This document shows positions 40,939-49,247 of a DNA stretch of 64,000 nucleotides, in pieces. Below the pieces are notes generated by a model. The model saw only the letters and a list, made by a program, of their open reading frames with translations, was not told the origin of the DNA and did not search any database. This DNA is from Nakamurella alba (GTDB lineage: Bacteria > Actinomycetota > Actinomycetes > Mycobacteriales > Nakamurellaceae). The stretch's first letter is position 1. Each line of letters begins with the position of its first letter. Position numbers and translations under genes: made by a program. Location of the stretch: assembly GCF_009707545.1 (NCBI RefSeq), contig NZ_WLYK01000001.1, positions 806,001 through 870,000 on the forward strand, in the 5' to 3' direction.

Positions 40939-41670
40939 TCAGCCGCCGCTGACCATGTCGGTGCACGCCGGGACGGTCTCCACCGCGGCCTGCAGTTCGG
41001 GGTACGAGCCGTCCTCGATGCCGAAGTCGGCGTCACCGAGATCGCCGATCTCCTGGCTGATCTGCTGCACGGCCGCGTCCACCGAGGCGACGTCGGTGGC
41101 CTCGGACACCAGGATCGCGCCGTTGCCGCTGATGTCGGCCAGGGCGGTCAGGTAGGTGATGAACGCCTGGTGGATCTCCTCGCCGCCCTGCACGTCCGGG
41201 GCGTGCCCGGCCTGGGCATTGCCCAGCGCGGTGCTCGCCGCCTGGGCCACGTTCGCGTAGTAGTCGACGAAGGCCTGCCGGTACTCGCCGAGCGGGGTGT
41301 CGGAGGTCAGGGTCGGGTAGGCGAACACGGTGGCCAGCAGGCCGCCCATGTCGGTGCACATGTTGGTCGCCCAGGCGGCTAGGTCCGGGTCGATGTCGCC
41401 GATCGGGGATCCGGTCGGCTCCTCGGTGCTCGGCTCCTCCGTGCTGGGATCCGTGGTCGGCTCCTCGGTGCTGGGATCCGTGGTGGGCTCCTGGGTGGGT
41501 GCCTCGCTGGTGGGCGCGCTGGTGGGGATGCTCGCGGGGGTGCTGACCGGCGCGGATGCGGTGCCGGCCTGGGGCATCACGGGCGAACCGGCCTGGGTGC
41601 TGCCGCAGGCGGTCAGGGTCAGGATGCCGGCGGCCAGCGCGATCGCGGCGAGGCCGTTGCGGACGTTCAT
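40939..41670 (-). CDS. Putative lipoprotein with Thr/Glu/Pro linker
   Basis: 243 residues. A type II signal peptide ends in the lipobox LTAC with the modified cysteine near residue 22. A low-complexity linker with repeats of the TEEPTTDPSTEEP type (about residues 58-90) separates it from a helical C-terminal domain of about 145 residues with two widely spaced cysteines. Start ATG 41670 is chosen because it begins the signal peptide. A membrane-anchored extracytoplasmic protein of unknown role; no sorting signal is present. Confidence 0.82.
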   Translation of the reverse strand: MNVRNGLAAIALAAGILTLTACGSTQAGSPVMPQAGTASAPVSTPASIPTSAPTSEAPTQEPTTDPSTEEPTTDPSTEEPSTEEPTGSPIGDIDPDLAAWATNMCTDMGGLLATVFAYPTLTSDTPLGEYRQAFVDYYANVAQAASTALGNAQAGHAPDVQGGEEIHQAFITYLTALADISGNGAILVSEATDVASVDAAVQQISQEIGDLGDADFGIEDGSYPELQAAVETVPACTDMVSGG

Positions 41671-41894
41671 GGTGGATCTCACTCTGTCTACGGTTCCGGC
41701 CTGCTGCGGCCGTCGGGCGCCGGGTGCGCCTGCTGGTGACTCCGACGACAGATCCGGTCCCGTGGTTCCCGGAGACTCTCGAAAACTTCTGCGGCACAGC
41801 GGGTGTCGCATTCCGGGGTGGCGGCCGCCCAGCCCCCGGCACAGATGGCCGGACGCTGCTCGATGCGGTCTGTCGGCAGGCAGGAACGCCGCAG

Positions 41895-41914
41895 GGGGCG
41901 TGCTGATACGCCCC
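41895..41914 (-). terminator. Hairpin downstream of the ACT-domain gene
   Basis: GGGGCGT at 41895-41901 and ACGCCCC at 41908-41914 form a perfect seven-base stem with a six-base loop, 20 bases past the stop of the leftward ACT-domain gene. A second small hairpin spans its stop codon. The rest of the 263-base gap (41671-41933) shows no gene. Confidence 0.45.
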
Positions 41915-41933
41915 GGTCAGGGTGTGAGCCGGG

Positions 41934-42602
41934 TCACCCGGCGTCGGTGCGGGCGGAGACCGCCGCGGCCAGCGAGGCCAGGTGGCCGAGCCGGGCCACC
42001 TCGGACGCGCGCAGGGCGGGCCCGCCCGGCCGGCCCACGATCACCGCGACGTCCGCGGAACCCAGTGGTGCGACGGCCATCTCGGTGCCGACAGTCTTCC
42101 AGTCCTCGGGCACCCAGTGCGCCTCGGGATCCAGCACGGTGGCCCGCTGCACCGGCGCCCAGCCGGGGATCACCCCGTCCAGGTTCGGCACCCCGCCGCC
42201 ACCGGCCACCAGTTCGATCTCCCGGTCGCCGTTCACCCGGGCCACCACGGACCAGCCGGCCCGCAGCACCTTGGGCAGCATCAGTGCCAGGGTGTGCACC
42301 GCCCGGTCGGGGTCGGCGGCGATCGCCTCGACGAGCTCCCACTCCCGGTGCATGTCCGCGATCCCCGGGTCCGGGCGCACCGACTCCACCCGCACTCCCG
42401 GCACCGACTCGGCGGCGGTGATCAGGGAGTCCGGCTGCCGGCCCGAGGGCAGCTCGACCACGATGTCGTCGACGGCCTGGTCGGGGATGCGTTCCACGAT
42501 GTCCATCGCGAGGATGTCCGCGCCGACCCGGCCGAGAGCGGAGGCCACTGCGCCCAGCGATCCCGGGCGGTCCGGGAGGACCACCCGCAACACGTAGGAC
42601 AA
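41934..42602 (-). CDS. ACT-domain amino acid-binding protein
   Basis: 222 residues. The N-terminal 75 residues form an ACT domain (YVLRVVLPDRPGSLGAVASALG, DILAMDIVERIP); the rest is an alpha/beta region that ends in a GAF-like stretch. The TTG at 42602 is taken as start because AAAGGTGG precedes it at good spacing and the product then begins at the ACT domain; an ATG eight codons upstream lacks a site. In mycobacteria a similar gene lies next to ligA, but here it is 25 kb away. Probably a small-molecule sensor. Confidence 0.85.
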   Translation of the reverse strand: MSYVLRVVLPDRPGSLGAVASALGRVGADILAMDIVERIPDQAVDDIVVELPSGRQPDSLITAAESVPGVRVESVRPDPGIADMHREWELVEAIAADPDRAVHTLALMLPKVLRAGWSVVARVNGDREIELVAGGGGVPNLDGVIPGWAPVQRATVLDPEAHWVPEDWKTVGTEMAVAPLGSADVAVIVGRPGGPALRASEVARLGHLASLAAAVSARTDAG

Positions 42603-42827
42603 GAGGTGACCACCTTTCGCGAACATAGCCAGGGGGCAGTACCCGCGGCTGCGCCGCCCGACACGCGAGCGGCGCGGTCCGATTGTCCCGGTGCGGCGTT
42701 TCGGCCAGATCACCGGCGCGAGTCGGACCGTCGTGTTCACCTGATCGTGTGGCGATCCAGCGCAACAGTCCCGGCAGGGTCACTCGTTCGCCGACGACGC
42801 GCCGGTCACCTGGCGCCCGGAAATCCG

Positions 42828-42856
42828 TTGCGGAGGGCGCCGGACGGTCGTAGGTT
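42828..42856 (+). promoter_or_regulatory. Candidate promoter upstream of leader ORF and cobQ
   Basis: TTGCGG at 42828-42833 and TAGGTT at 42851-42856 are separated by exactly 17 bases. Transcription would start near 42863, just before a strong ribosome site and a very short ORF, and 260 bases before cobQ. Confidence 0.55.
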
Positions 42857-42890
42857 CGAAGGACACGGGAGAGGAGGTGGTCCGACGTTG

Positions 42891-42926
42891 ATGACGTACA
42901 GGACTCGTGAGGTGGCTGGCCGCTAG
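42891..42926 (+). CDS. Candidate leader peptide ORF (11 aa)
   Basis: ATG at 42891 opens an 11-codon ORF for MTYRTREVAGR, preceded by the strong ribosome site GAGAGGAGG 13 bases upstream (10 bases before an adjacent in-frame TTG). The peptide is arginine-rich. After the stop lie small stems such as ACCAC/GTGGT at 42936-42948. The 190 bases to cobQ contain a GC-rich hairpin at about 43060-43090 and no other convincing gene. It may be an attenuator-type leader, or the whole may be a small RNA. Confidence 0.4.
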   Translation: MTYRTREVAGR

Positions 42927-43121
42927 GCCGAGCACACCACGCTGTGGTTGACCGGATCCGCCGAGCGGCGGACCGACGGCCCGGCACAACAGGACAGTCA
43001 CCCGACCCTCGGGCCGCCGAACCCAGTCCAGTCGGCCCGCTCCCACCGGAGCGGACAAGGCCCGGGGGTTGTCCTGTCCCCGGGGCAGGAACCGGCAGCA
43101 GGGCCGGTAGTGTCGGTGCCT

Positions 43122-44561
43122 GTGACGGCGCGTGGACTGCTGGTCGCCGGCACCTCCTCGGACGCCGGCAAGTCGCTGCTCACCACCGGGATCTGCCGCT
43201 ACCTGGCCCGACTCGGGGTGGACGTCGCCCCGTTCAAGTCGCAGAACATGTCGAACAACTCGATGGTCTGTGCCGACGGCGCGGAGATCGGCCGGGCGCA
43301 GTACCTGCAGGCCCAGGCCGCCCGGGTCGAGCCGGATTCCTCGATGAACCCGGTGCTGCTCAAGCCCGGGTCGGACCGGCGGTCGCACATCGTGCTCCGC
43401 GGTACCCCGGCCGGCACCCTGCGTGCCGGTGAGTTCGCCACCGGCAGACGGCATCTCGCCGCCGCTGCGTTCGAGGCGTATAGCGAGCTGGCCGGCCGGC
43501 ACCAGGTGATCGTCTGTGAGGGCGCCGGCTCCCCGGCCGAGATCAACCTGCGGTCCGGCGACTACGTGAACATGGGGCTGGCGCGGGAGTTCGGCCTGCC
43601 GGTGATCGTGGTCGGCGACATCGACCGGGGCGGGGTGCTGGCAGCGCTCTACGGCACGGTCGGCCTGCTCGACGAGCAGGACCGTGCGCTGGTCGCGGGA
43701 TTCGTGATCAACAAGTTCCGCGGCGACGTCTCCCTGCTGCAGCCGGGTCTTGACCGGATCAGCGATCTCACCGGGGTGCCGTTCTGGGGTGTCGTCCCGT
43801 GGCTGCCCGAGGTCTGGCTGGATGGCGAGGACACGCTGGTGACCGGGCGGTGGCGGTCCGATCCGGCCGCCCCCGGGGCGACGACCAGGGTCGGCGCCGT
43901 GCGGTTCCCGCGGCTGTCCAACGTCACCGACCTGGATGCGCTGGCCTCGGAGCCCGGGGTCCGGGTCGACGTCACCACCGACCCCGCCGTGCTCCGCTCC
44001 GCCGACGTGCTGGTGCTCCCCGGGAGCCGTTCCACCGTCGACGATCTCGACTGGCTGCGCCGCTCCGGACTGGACCGGGTGGTGCGGGATGCGGCGGCCG
44101 CAGGGCGGCCGGTGCTCGGCATCTGCGGCGGGTACCAGATGCTGACCCGGCGGATCGAGGATCCGGACGGGATCGAGAAGACCGGCGTGGTGGACGGTCT
44201 GGACCTGCTGCCGGCGGTGACGAGGTTCGGTGCCGCCAAGGTGCTGGGCCGGCCGGTCGGAGCGTGGGAGGGACATCCGGTGCGGGCGTACGAGATCCAT
44301 CACGGGGTGGCGGCGCCGGACGGCGGCGAGCCCTTCCTGGACGGCGTGCGTTCGGGCAGCGTCTGGGGGACCACCTGGCACGGCGCCTTCGAGAACGACG
44401 ACTTCCGCCGGGCCTGGCTGGCAACGGTCGCCCCGTCGTTCACCGCGGTGCCGGGCGCGCCTTCCTTCGGCGAGCGTCGCGAGCGGATGATCGACACCCT
44501 GGCCGACGCCGTCGCGGAGCACGTGGACACCGACCGGCTGCTCCGGGCGGTGGGACTGTGA
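43122..44561 (+). CDS. cobQ: Cobyric acid synthase CobQ
   Basis: 479-residue glutamine-dependent amidotransferase that converts adenosylcobyrinic acid a,c-diamide to cobyric acid. The ATP loop GTSSDAGKS lies near residue 9; KSQNMSNNSMVC follows; the GATase cysteine is in LGICGGYQML near residue 335 and the histidine in AYEIHHGVA near residue 390. The GTG at 43122 gives the normal N-terminus; the open frame reaching back to 42948 is not CobQ-like. A TAGTGT -10-like box at 43108-43113 could give a short-leader transcript. It overlaps cobF by GTGA. Confidence 0.94.
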   Translation: MTARGLLVAGTSSDAGKSLLTTGICRYLARLGVDVAPFKSQNMSNNSMVCADGAEIGRAQYLQAQAARVEPDSSMNPVLLKPGSDRRSHIVLRGTPAGTLRAGEFATGRRHLAAAAFEAYSELAGRHQVIVCEGAGSPAEINLRSGDYVNMGLAREFGLPVIVVGDIDRGGVLAALYGTVGLLDEQDRALVAGFVINKFRGDVSLLQPGLDRISDLTGVPFWGVVPWLPEVWLDGEDTLVTGRWRSDPAAPGATTRVGAVRFPRLSNVTDLDALASEPGVRVDVTTDPAVLRSADVLVLPGSRSTVDDLDWLRRSGLDRVVRDAAAAGRPVLGICGGYQMLTRRIEDPDGIEKTGVVDGLDLLPAVTRFGAAKVLGRPVGAWEGHPVRAYEIHHGVAAPDGGEPFLDGVRSGSVWGTTWHGAFENDDFRRAWLATVAPSFTAVPGAPSFGERRERMIDTLADAVAEHVDTDRLLRAVGL

Positions 44562-45310
44562 TCGCCGAGGTGCTGCTGGTCGGCGTGGGTGCGGGGGACC
44601 CGGAACAGCTGACCCTGCAGGCGATCCGGGCCATCGAGCGGGCGGACGTCTTCCTGGTGATCGGCAAGGACGGCGCCGCCGCGGAGCTGGAGACCGCCCG
44701 GCGGGACCTGTTGTCGGCGCACCGGCCGGAGCCGGCCCGGGTGGTGGTGGTGCCCGACCCGGCCCGGGACCGGGATCCGCAGGACTACCGGCAGGCCGTG
44801 CTGGACTGGCACGCGGCCCGCGCCGGGCGGCTGGCCGCCGCCATGGAGGGCGAGCCGGACGGGACCGTCGCGGCGATCCTGGTCTGGGGTGACCCGGCGC
44901 TGTACGACTCGACGATCCGGGTGGTGGGTGACGTCGCGGCGACGCACCCGGTGCTGCGCTGGTCGGTGATCCCCGCGGTCAGCAGTGTCTCCGCGCTGGC
45001 AGCCGCGCACCGCACGGTGCTCAACAGCATCGGCGGCGCGGTGCACATCACCACCGGGCGGCGGCTGCGGCAGGGCTGGCCGGGAGCGGACATCGACTCG
45101 GTGGTGGTCATGCTCGATCCCGACCTCGCCTGTGCCGCACTGGATCCCGCCGGACTGGAGATCTTCTGGGGGGCGAACCTGGGCACGCCGGGCGAGGTGC
45201 TGGCCGCGGGGCCGCTGGCCGACACCCTGCCGGAGATCCGGCGGCTGCGGGACGGCGTGCGCGCCGACCGTGGCTGGGTGATGGACGTCTACCTGCTGCG
45301 CCGGGTCTGA
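44558..45310 (+). CDS. cobF: Precorrin-6A synthase (deacetylating) CobF
   Basis: 250-residue SAM-dependent methyltransferase of the tetrapyrrole methylase family; it methylates C1 of precorrin-5 with loss of acetate in the aerobic B12 route. Motifs: VLLVGVGAGDPEQLTLQA at the N-terminus, ILVWGDPALYDS near residue 110 and VIPAVSSVSALAAA. CobF is specific to the oxygen-dependent pathway. The GTG overlaps the cobQ stop. The gene is convergent with cobN, 48 bases away. Confidence 0.92.
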   Translation: MIAEVLLVGVGAGDPEQLTLQAIRAIERADVFLVIGKDGAAAELETARRDLLSAHRPEPARVVVVPDPARDRDPQDYRQAVLDWHAARAGRLAAAMEGEPDGTVAAILVWGDPALYDSTIRVVGDVAATHPVLRWSVIPAVSSVSALAAAHRTVLNSIGGAVHITTGRRLRQGWPGADIDSVVVMLDPDLACAALDPAGLEIFWGANLGTPGEVLAAGPLADTLPEIRRLRDGVRADRGWVMDVYLLRRV

Positions 45311-45358
45311 GACACAACCCGGCGGGGTAGGCACAGCCCCGGCGGGTCCAGCAGCCCC

Positions 45359-48300
45359 TCAGCGGTCCTCGAGATCGCCTTCCAGATCCAGGTAGATGCC
45401 CTGCAGCTCCCGCAGCAGGTCCGGGTCCGGCTCGGCCCAGAGCCTGCGGTCCGCGGCCTCGGTGAGCCGCTCGATCATGCCGCGCAGCGCCCACGGGTTC
45501 GCGTGCTGCAGGAACGCGCGGTTCTCCTCGTCGAGAGCGTAGGTGCGGGCCACCGTGTCGTACATGTGGTCCGGCACCACCCCGGCGGTGGCGTCGTAGC
45601 CGAACAGGTAGTCGACGGTGGCGGCCATCTCGAAGGCGCCCTTGTAGCCGTGGCGGCGCATCGCGGCGATCCAGCGGGGGTTGACCACCCGGGCCCGGAA
45701 CACCCGTGCGGTCTCCTCGCCGAGCGACCGGGTGCGCACCGCGTCCGGGGTGGTGGAGTCGCCGATGTAGGCGCGCGGGGCGGTGCCGGTGAGCGCCCGC
45801 ACCGTGGCGATCATGCCGCCGTGGTACTGGAAGTAGTCGTCGGAGTCGATGATGTCGTGCTCACGGGTGTCGGTGTTCTTGGCCGCCACCGCGATCCGCG
45901 CGTAGTTGGCCCGCATGTCCTCGGCCGCCGGCGCGCCCGCCAGGTCGCGGCCGTAGGCGAAGCCGCCCCAGGCGGTATAGACCTCGGCGAGATCGGAGTC
46001 GTCGCGCCAGTTCCCGGACTCGATGAGCGGCAGGATTCCGGCGCCGTAGCTGCCCGGCGCCGAGCCGAAGATCCGGGTGGTGGCCCGCCGGTCGTCCCCG
46101 TGCACAGCCCGGTCGGCGTCGGCGTGGGCCCGCAGGAAGTTGACCTCCGCCGGTTCGTCCAGCGCCGCCACCAGCCGCACGGCGTCGTCCAGCATCGACA
46201 CCACGTGCGGGAAGGCGTCCCGGAAGAAGCCGGAGATGCGGACGGTCACGTCGATCCGCGGCCGGCCCAGCTCGGCGGCCGGGATGACCTCGAGCCCGCT
46301 GACCCGGCGCGAGGCCTCGTCCCAGACCGGGGTGACGCCGATCAGCGCCAGCACCTCGGCGATGTCGTCGCCGGAGGTGCGCATGGCGGAGGTGCCCCAC
46401 ACCGAGAGTCCCACCGACCGCGGGTACTCCCCGGTGTCGGCCAGGTGTCGCTCCAGCAGCGAGGCGGCCATCGCCGAGCCGGTGTCCCAGGCCAGCCGGG
46501 AGGGCACCGCCTTGGGATCGACCGAGTAGAAGTTCCGCCCGGTCGGCAGCACGTTGACCAGGCCGCGCAGTGGCGACCCGGACGGCCCGGCGGCGACGAA
46601 TCCGCCATCGAGAGCGTGCAGCACGGCGGACATCTCGTCGGTGGTACGGGCCAGTCGCGGCACGATCTCGGTGGCGGCGAACCCCATGACCGACGTGACC
46701 GCCGGGTCGGTGTCGCCGAGCACCCCGGCGACGACGCCGGCCATCGCGGACGGTGCCCAGCCGGCGGCCTCGGCGGCCTCCACCAGCGACCGGGCGGTGG
46801 TCTCGGCGGCGTCGACGGCGGCCAGGTCGGCCCCGTCCTTGAGGCCGAGCGCGGCGCGCAGCCCCGGATGGGCCACGGAGCCGCCCCAGATCTGCGTGGC
46901 CCGCAGCATGGCGAGCACCAGGTTGACCCGGGCCTCACCGGTCGGCGCGGCGCCCAGTACGTGCAGGCCGTCGCGGATCTGCACGTCCTTGATCTCGCAC
47001 AGCCAGCCGTCGACGTGCAGCAGGAAGTCGTCGAAACCCTCGTCGTCGGGCCGGGTTCCGATTCCCAGGTCGTGGTCCATCTTCGCCGCCTGGATCAGCG
47101 TCCAGATCTGCGCCCGGATGGCCGGCAGTTTGGCCGGGTCCATCGCGGCGACGTTCGCGTGCTCGTCGAGCAGCTGCTCCAGCCGTGAGATGTCGCCGTA
47201 GGACTCGGCCCTGGCCATCGGCGGCACCAGGTGGTCGACGATCACCGCGTGCGCCCGGCGCTTTGCCTGGGTGCCCTCGCCGGGATCGTTGACCAGGAAC
47301 GGGTAGATCAACGGGACACTGCCCAGCGCCGCGTCGGTGCCGCAGTCCGCAGACATGCCGACGTTCTTGCCGGGCAACCACTCCAGGTTGCCGTGCTTGC
47401 CCATGTGCACCACGGCGTGCGCGCCGAACTCCTGCTCGATCCACCGGTAGGCGGCCAGGTAGTGGTGCGAGGGCGCCATGTCCGGGTCGTGGTAGATCGC
47501 CACCGGGTTCTCGCCGAACCCGCGCGGCGGTTGGATCAGGATCACCAGGTTCCCGGCCCGCAGGGTGGCCAGCACGATCTCCCCGCCCGGGTCGGTGGAG
47601 CGGTCCACGAACAGCTCGCCGGGCGCCTCCCCCCAGGCGTCGGTCACGGCCTCCCGCAGGCCCGGGGTCAGCGCGCCGAACCATTCCCGGTACCGGGCCG
47701 CCGGGATGCGGACCGGTTGGCCGGCGAGTTGCCCTGCGGTGAGCCATTCCTCGTCCTGGCCGCCGGCGTCGATGAGGGCGTGGATCAGCGCATTGCCGGC
47801 GGTGGTGTCCGGCTCCTCGCCGTCGATCGGCGGCAGCGGGGCCAGCCCGGGCAACGCGTCCGGGCCGTCGGCCGGTCCGACGTCGTAGCCGGCGTCGCGC
47901 AGCTCGCGCAGCAGCCGGACGGTGGACACCGGGGTGTCCAGGCCGACCGCGTTGCCGATCCGGGAGTGCTTCGTGGGATAGGCGGACAGCATGATCGCGA
48001 TCCGCCGCTCCGCCGGCGGCGTGCGCCGCAACCGGGCGTGGCCCAGCGCGATCCCGGCGAGCCGGACGCAGCGCTCCGGGTCCGGCACGTACCGCGGCAG
48101 ACCGTCGGCATCGGTCTCCTTGAACGAGAACGGCACCGTGATGATCCGGCCGTCGAACTCGGGCACGGCGACCTGCGTCGCCACGTCGAGTGGGCTGAGC
48201 CCGTCGTCCGACTCCAACCACTCGTCCCGGCCCCGGGTCAGGCACAGCCCTTGCAGGATCGGGATGTCCAGGTCGGCGAGAGCCGAGACGTCCCAGGCAT

Positions 48301-48994
48301 CGTCGTCACCGCCGGCGCTCGCGGCCGCGGGGTTGCTGCCCCCCGCGGCGAGCACGGTGACCACCAGTGCGTCGAGCCGGCCCAGCTCGGCCAGCAGGTC
48401 CGCCGGAGCGGTGCGCAGCGAGGCGCAGTGCAGCGGGACACCGAACCCGCCCTGCCGGTCGATCTCGTCGGCGAGGGCGTGCACGAAGGCGGTGTTGCCG
48501 CTGGCGTGGTGGGCGCGGTAGCAGAGCACGCCGATCCGCGGCCCGTCCGGCCGCGGTGCCGGGTCGCGGGGGAGCAGGGCCCAGTCGGGCAGCGGGCGGA
48601 CCGGGGCGAACCCGGTGCCGGTCAGCAGCACCGTGTCGGACAGGAAGGCGTGCAGCTCGGTCAGGTTCTCCGGGCCGCCCTCGGCGAGGTAGCCGTGCGC
48701 CTGCGCGGCGACGCCGATCGGCACCGTGGACAGCCGCATCAGCTCCGCGTCCGGGGTGCGTTCGCCGCCGAGCACCACCATCGGCAGCCCGGTCGCCCGG
48801 ATGGCGTCGAGCCCGTCCGCCCAGGTCCGGACCGTGCCGAGGATCCGCACCAGGACCAGGTCGCAGCCCTGCAGGAATGTCGGCAGATCGGCGATCTCCA
48901 TCCGGGCCGGGTTGGCCAGGACCACGTCGGCACCCGAGGCGCGGGCGGACAGCAGATCGGTGTCCGAGGTGGACAGCAGCGCGAGACGCGGCAT
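45359..48994 (-). CDS. cobN: Cobaltochelatase subunit CobN
   Basis: 1211-residue large subunit that inserts cobalt into hydrogenobyrinic a,c-diamide. The N-terminus MPRLALLSTSDTDLLSAR and the core stretches GHGNLEWLPGKNVGMS-type (here HMGKHGNLEWLPGK, near residue 530), RNFYSVDPKAVPSRLAWD and RIFGSAPGSYGAGI match CobN. AAGGAG precedes the ATG 48994. The frame stays open to 49609 but that segment covers the riboswitch. It would act with the ChlI-ChlD-like protein encoded at 54725. Expression is likely shut off by cobalamin through the riboswitch in its leader. Confidence 0.95.
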   Translation of the reverse strand: MPRLALLSTSDTDLLSARASGADVVLANPARMEIADLPTFLQGCDLVLVRILGTVRTWADGLDAIRATGLPMVVLGGERTPDAELMRLSTVPIGVAAQAHGYLAEGGPENLTELHAFLSDTVLLTGTGFAPVRPLPDWALLPRDPAPRPDGPRIGVLCYRAHHASGNTAFVHALADEIDRQGGFGVPLHCASLRTAPADLLAELGRLDALVVTVLAAGGSNPAAASAGGDDDAWDVSALADLDIPILQGLCLTRGRDEWLESDDGLSPLDVATQVAVPEFDGRIITVPFSFKETDADGLPRYVPDPERCVRLAGIALGHARLRRTPPAERRIAIMLSAYPTKHSRIGNAVGLDTPVSTVRLLRELRDAGYDVGPADGPDALPGLAPLPPIDGEEPDTTAGNALIHALIDAGGQDEEWLTAGQLAGQPVRIPAARYREWFGALTPGLREAVTDAWGEAPGELFVDRSTDPGGEIVLATLRAGNLVILIQPPRGFGENPVAIYHDPDMAPSHHYLAAYRWIEQEFGAHAVVHMGKHGNLEWLPGKNVGMSADCGTDAALGSVPLIYPFLVNDPGEGTQAKRRAHAVIVDHLVPPMARAESYGDISRLEQLLDEHANVAAMDPAKLPAIRAQIWTLIQAAKMDHDLGIGTRPDDEGFDDFLLHVDGWLCEIKDVQIRDGLHVLGAAPTGEARVNLVLAMLRATQIWGGSVAHPGLRAALGLKDGADLAAVDAAETTARSLVEAAEAAGWAPSAMAGVVAGVLGDTDPAVTSVMGFAATEIVPRLARTTDEMSAVLHALDGGFVAAGPSGSPLRGLVNVLPTGRNFYSVDPKAVPSRLAWDTGSAMAASLLERHLADTGEYPRSVGLSVWGTSAMRTSGDDIAEVLALIGVTPVWDEASRRVSGLEVIPAAELGRPRIDVTVRISGFFRDAFPHVVSMLDDAVRLVAALDEPAEVNFLRAHADADRAVHGDDRRATTRIFGSAPGSYGAGILPLIESGNWRDDSDLAEVYTAWGGFAYGRDLAGAPAAEDMRANYARIAVAAKNTDTREHDIIDSDDYFQYHGGMIATVRALTGTAPRAYIGDSTTPDAVRTRSLGEETARVFRARVVNPRWIAAMRRHGYKGAFEMAATVDYLFGYDATAGVVPDHMYDTVARTYALDEENRAFLQHANPWALRGMIERLTEAADRRLWAEPDPDLLRELQGIYLDLEGDLEDR

Positions 48995-49044
48995 GGCGGA
49001 GCTCCTTCCACCGGGCCTGGGACCGGTTCGGACGTCCCCGCAGG

Positions 49045-49205
49045 TCAGTCTCCTGACTTCCGGATCGACGCCCGCCCCGACGCCTTCCCACCGGCGGACC
49101 GGCAGTGACGCCCGCACCGGCGGACCGGGGCGGAACTCGGGACGCGCTCCCCGGTCACAGTGGCTCAGGCCGTCCCGGATGCTCGCCGGGTTCCTGACAA
49201 CTGCG
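49045..49205 (-). promoter_or_regulatory. Cobalamin riboswitch upstream of cobN
   Basis: On the minus strand the aptamer shows a GGAACCCGGCG segment, the conserved GAGCCACTGTGACC core at about 49150-49168, a distal GGGAAGGCG, and the B12-box variant AAGTCAGGAGAC near 49049-49060. The order and spacing match cobalamin riboswitches. A likely -10 TAGAGT lies at 49233-49228, giving a leader of about 225 bases before the cobN ATG. It probably represses cobN when B12 is plentiful. Confidence 0.85.
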
Positions 49206-49227
49206 GGGTGGTGCGTTGGTGACGACC

Positions 49228-49233
49228 ACTCTA
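49228..49233 (-). promoter_or_regulatory. -10 box of the cobN leader transcript
   Basis: TAGAGT on the minus strand, 25 bases upstream of the aptamer. It lies only 15 bases from the divergent cobG ATG, so the two promoters overlap. No clear -35 box. Confidence 0.35.
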
Positions 49234-49247
49234 GCGGCCGTGCCACC

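Noticed and set aside
41420-41520. Short repeats in the lipoprotein gene as a separate DNA element
   Set aside because: They encode a Thr/Glu/Pro linker; ordinary low-complexity coding repeats.
42948-43121. Upstream in-frame extension of cobQ
   Set aside because: 58 extra residues are not CobQ-like and have no ribosome site; start placed at GTG 43122.
45311-45358. CGGGG/CCCCG stem between cobF and cobN as terminator
   Set aside because: Only five base pairs with a nine-base loop and no U-tract; not above background in such GC-rich sequence.
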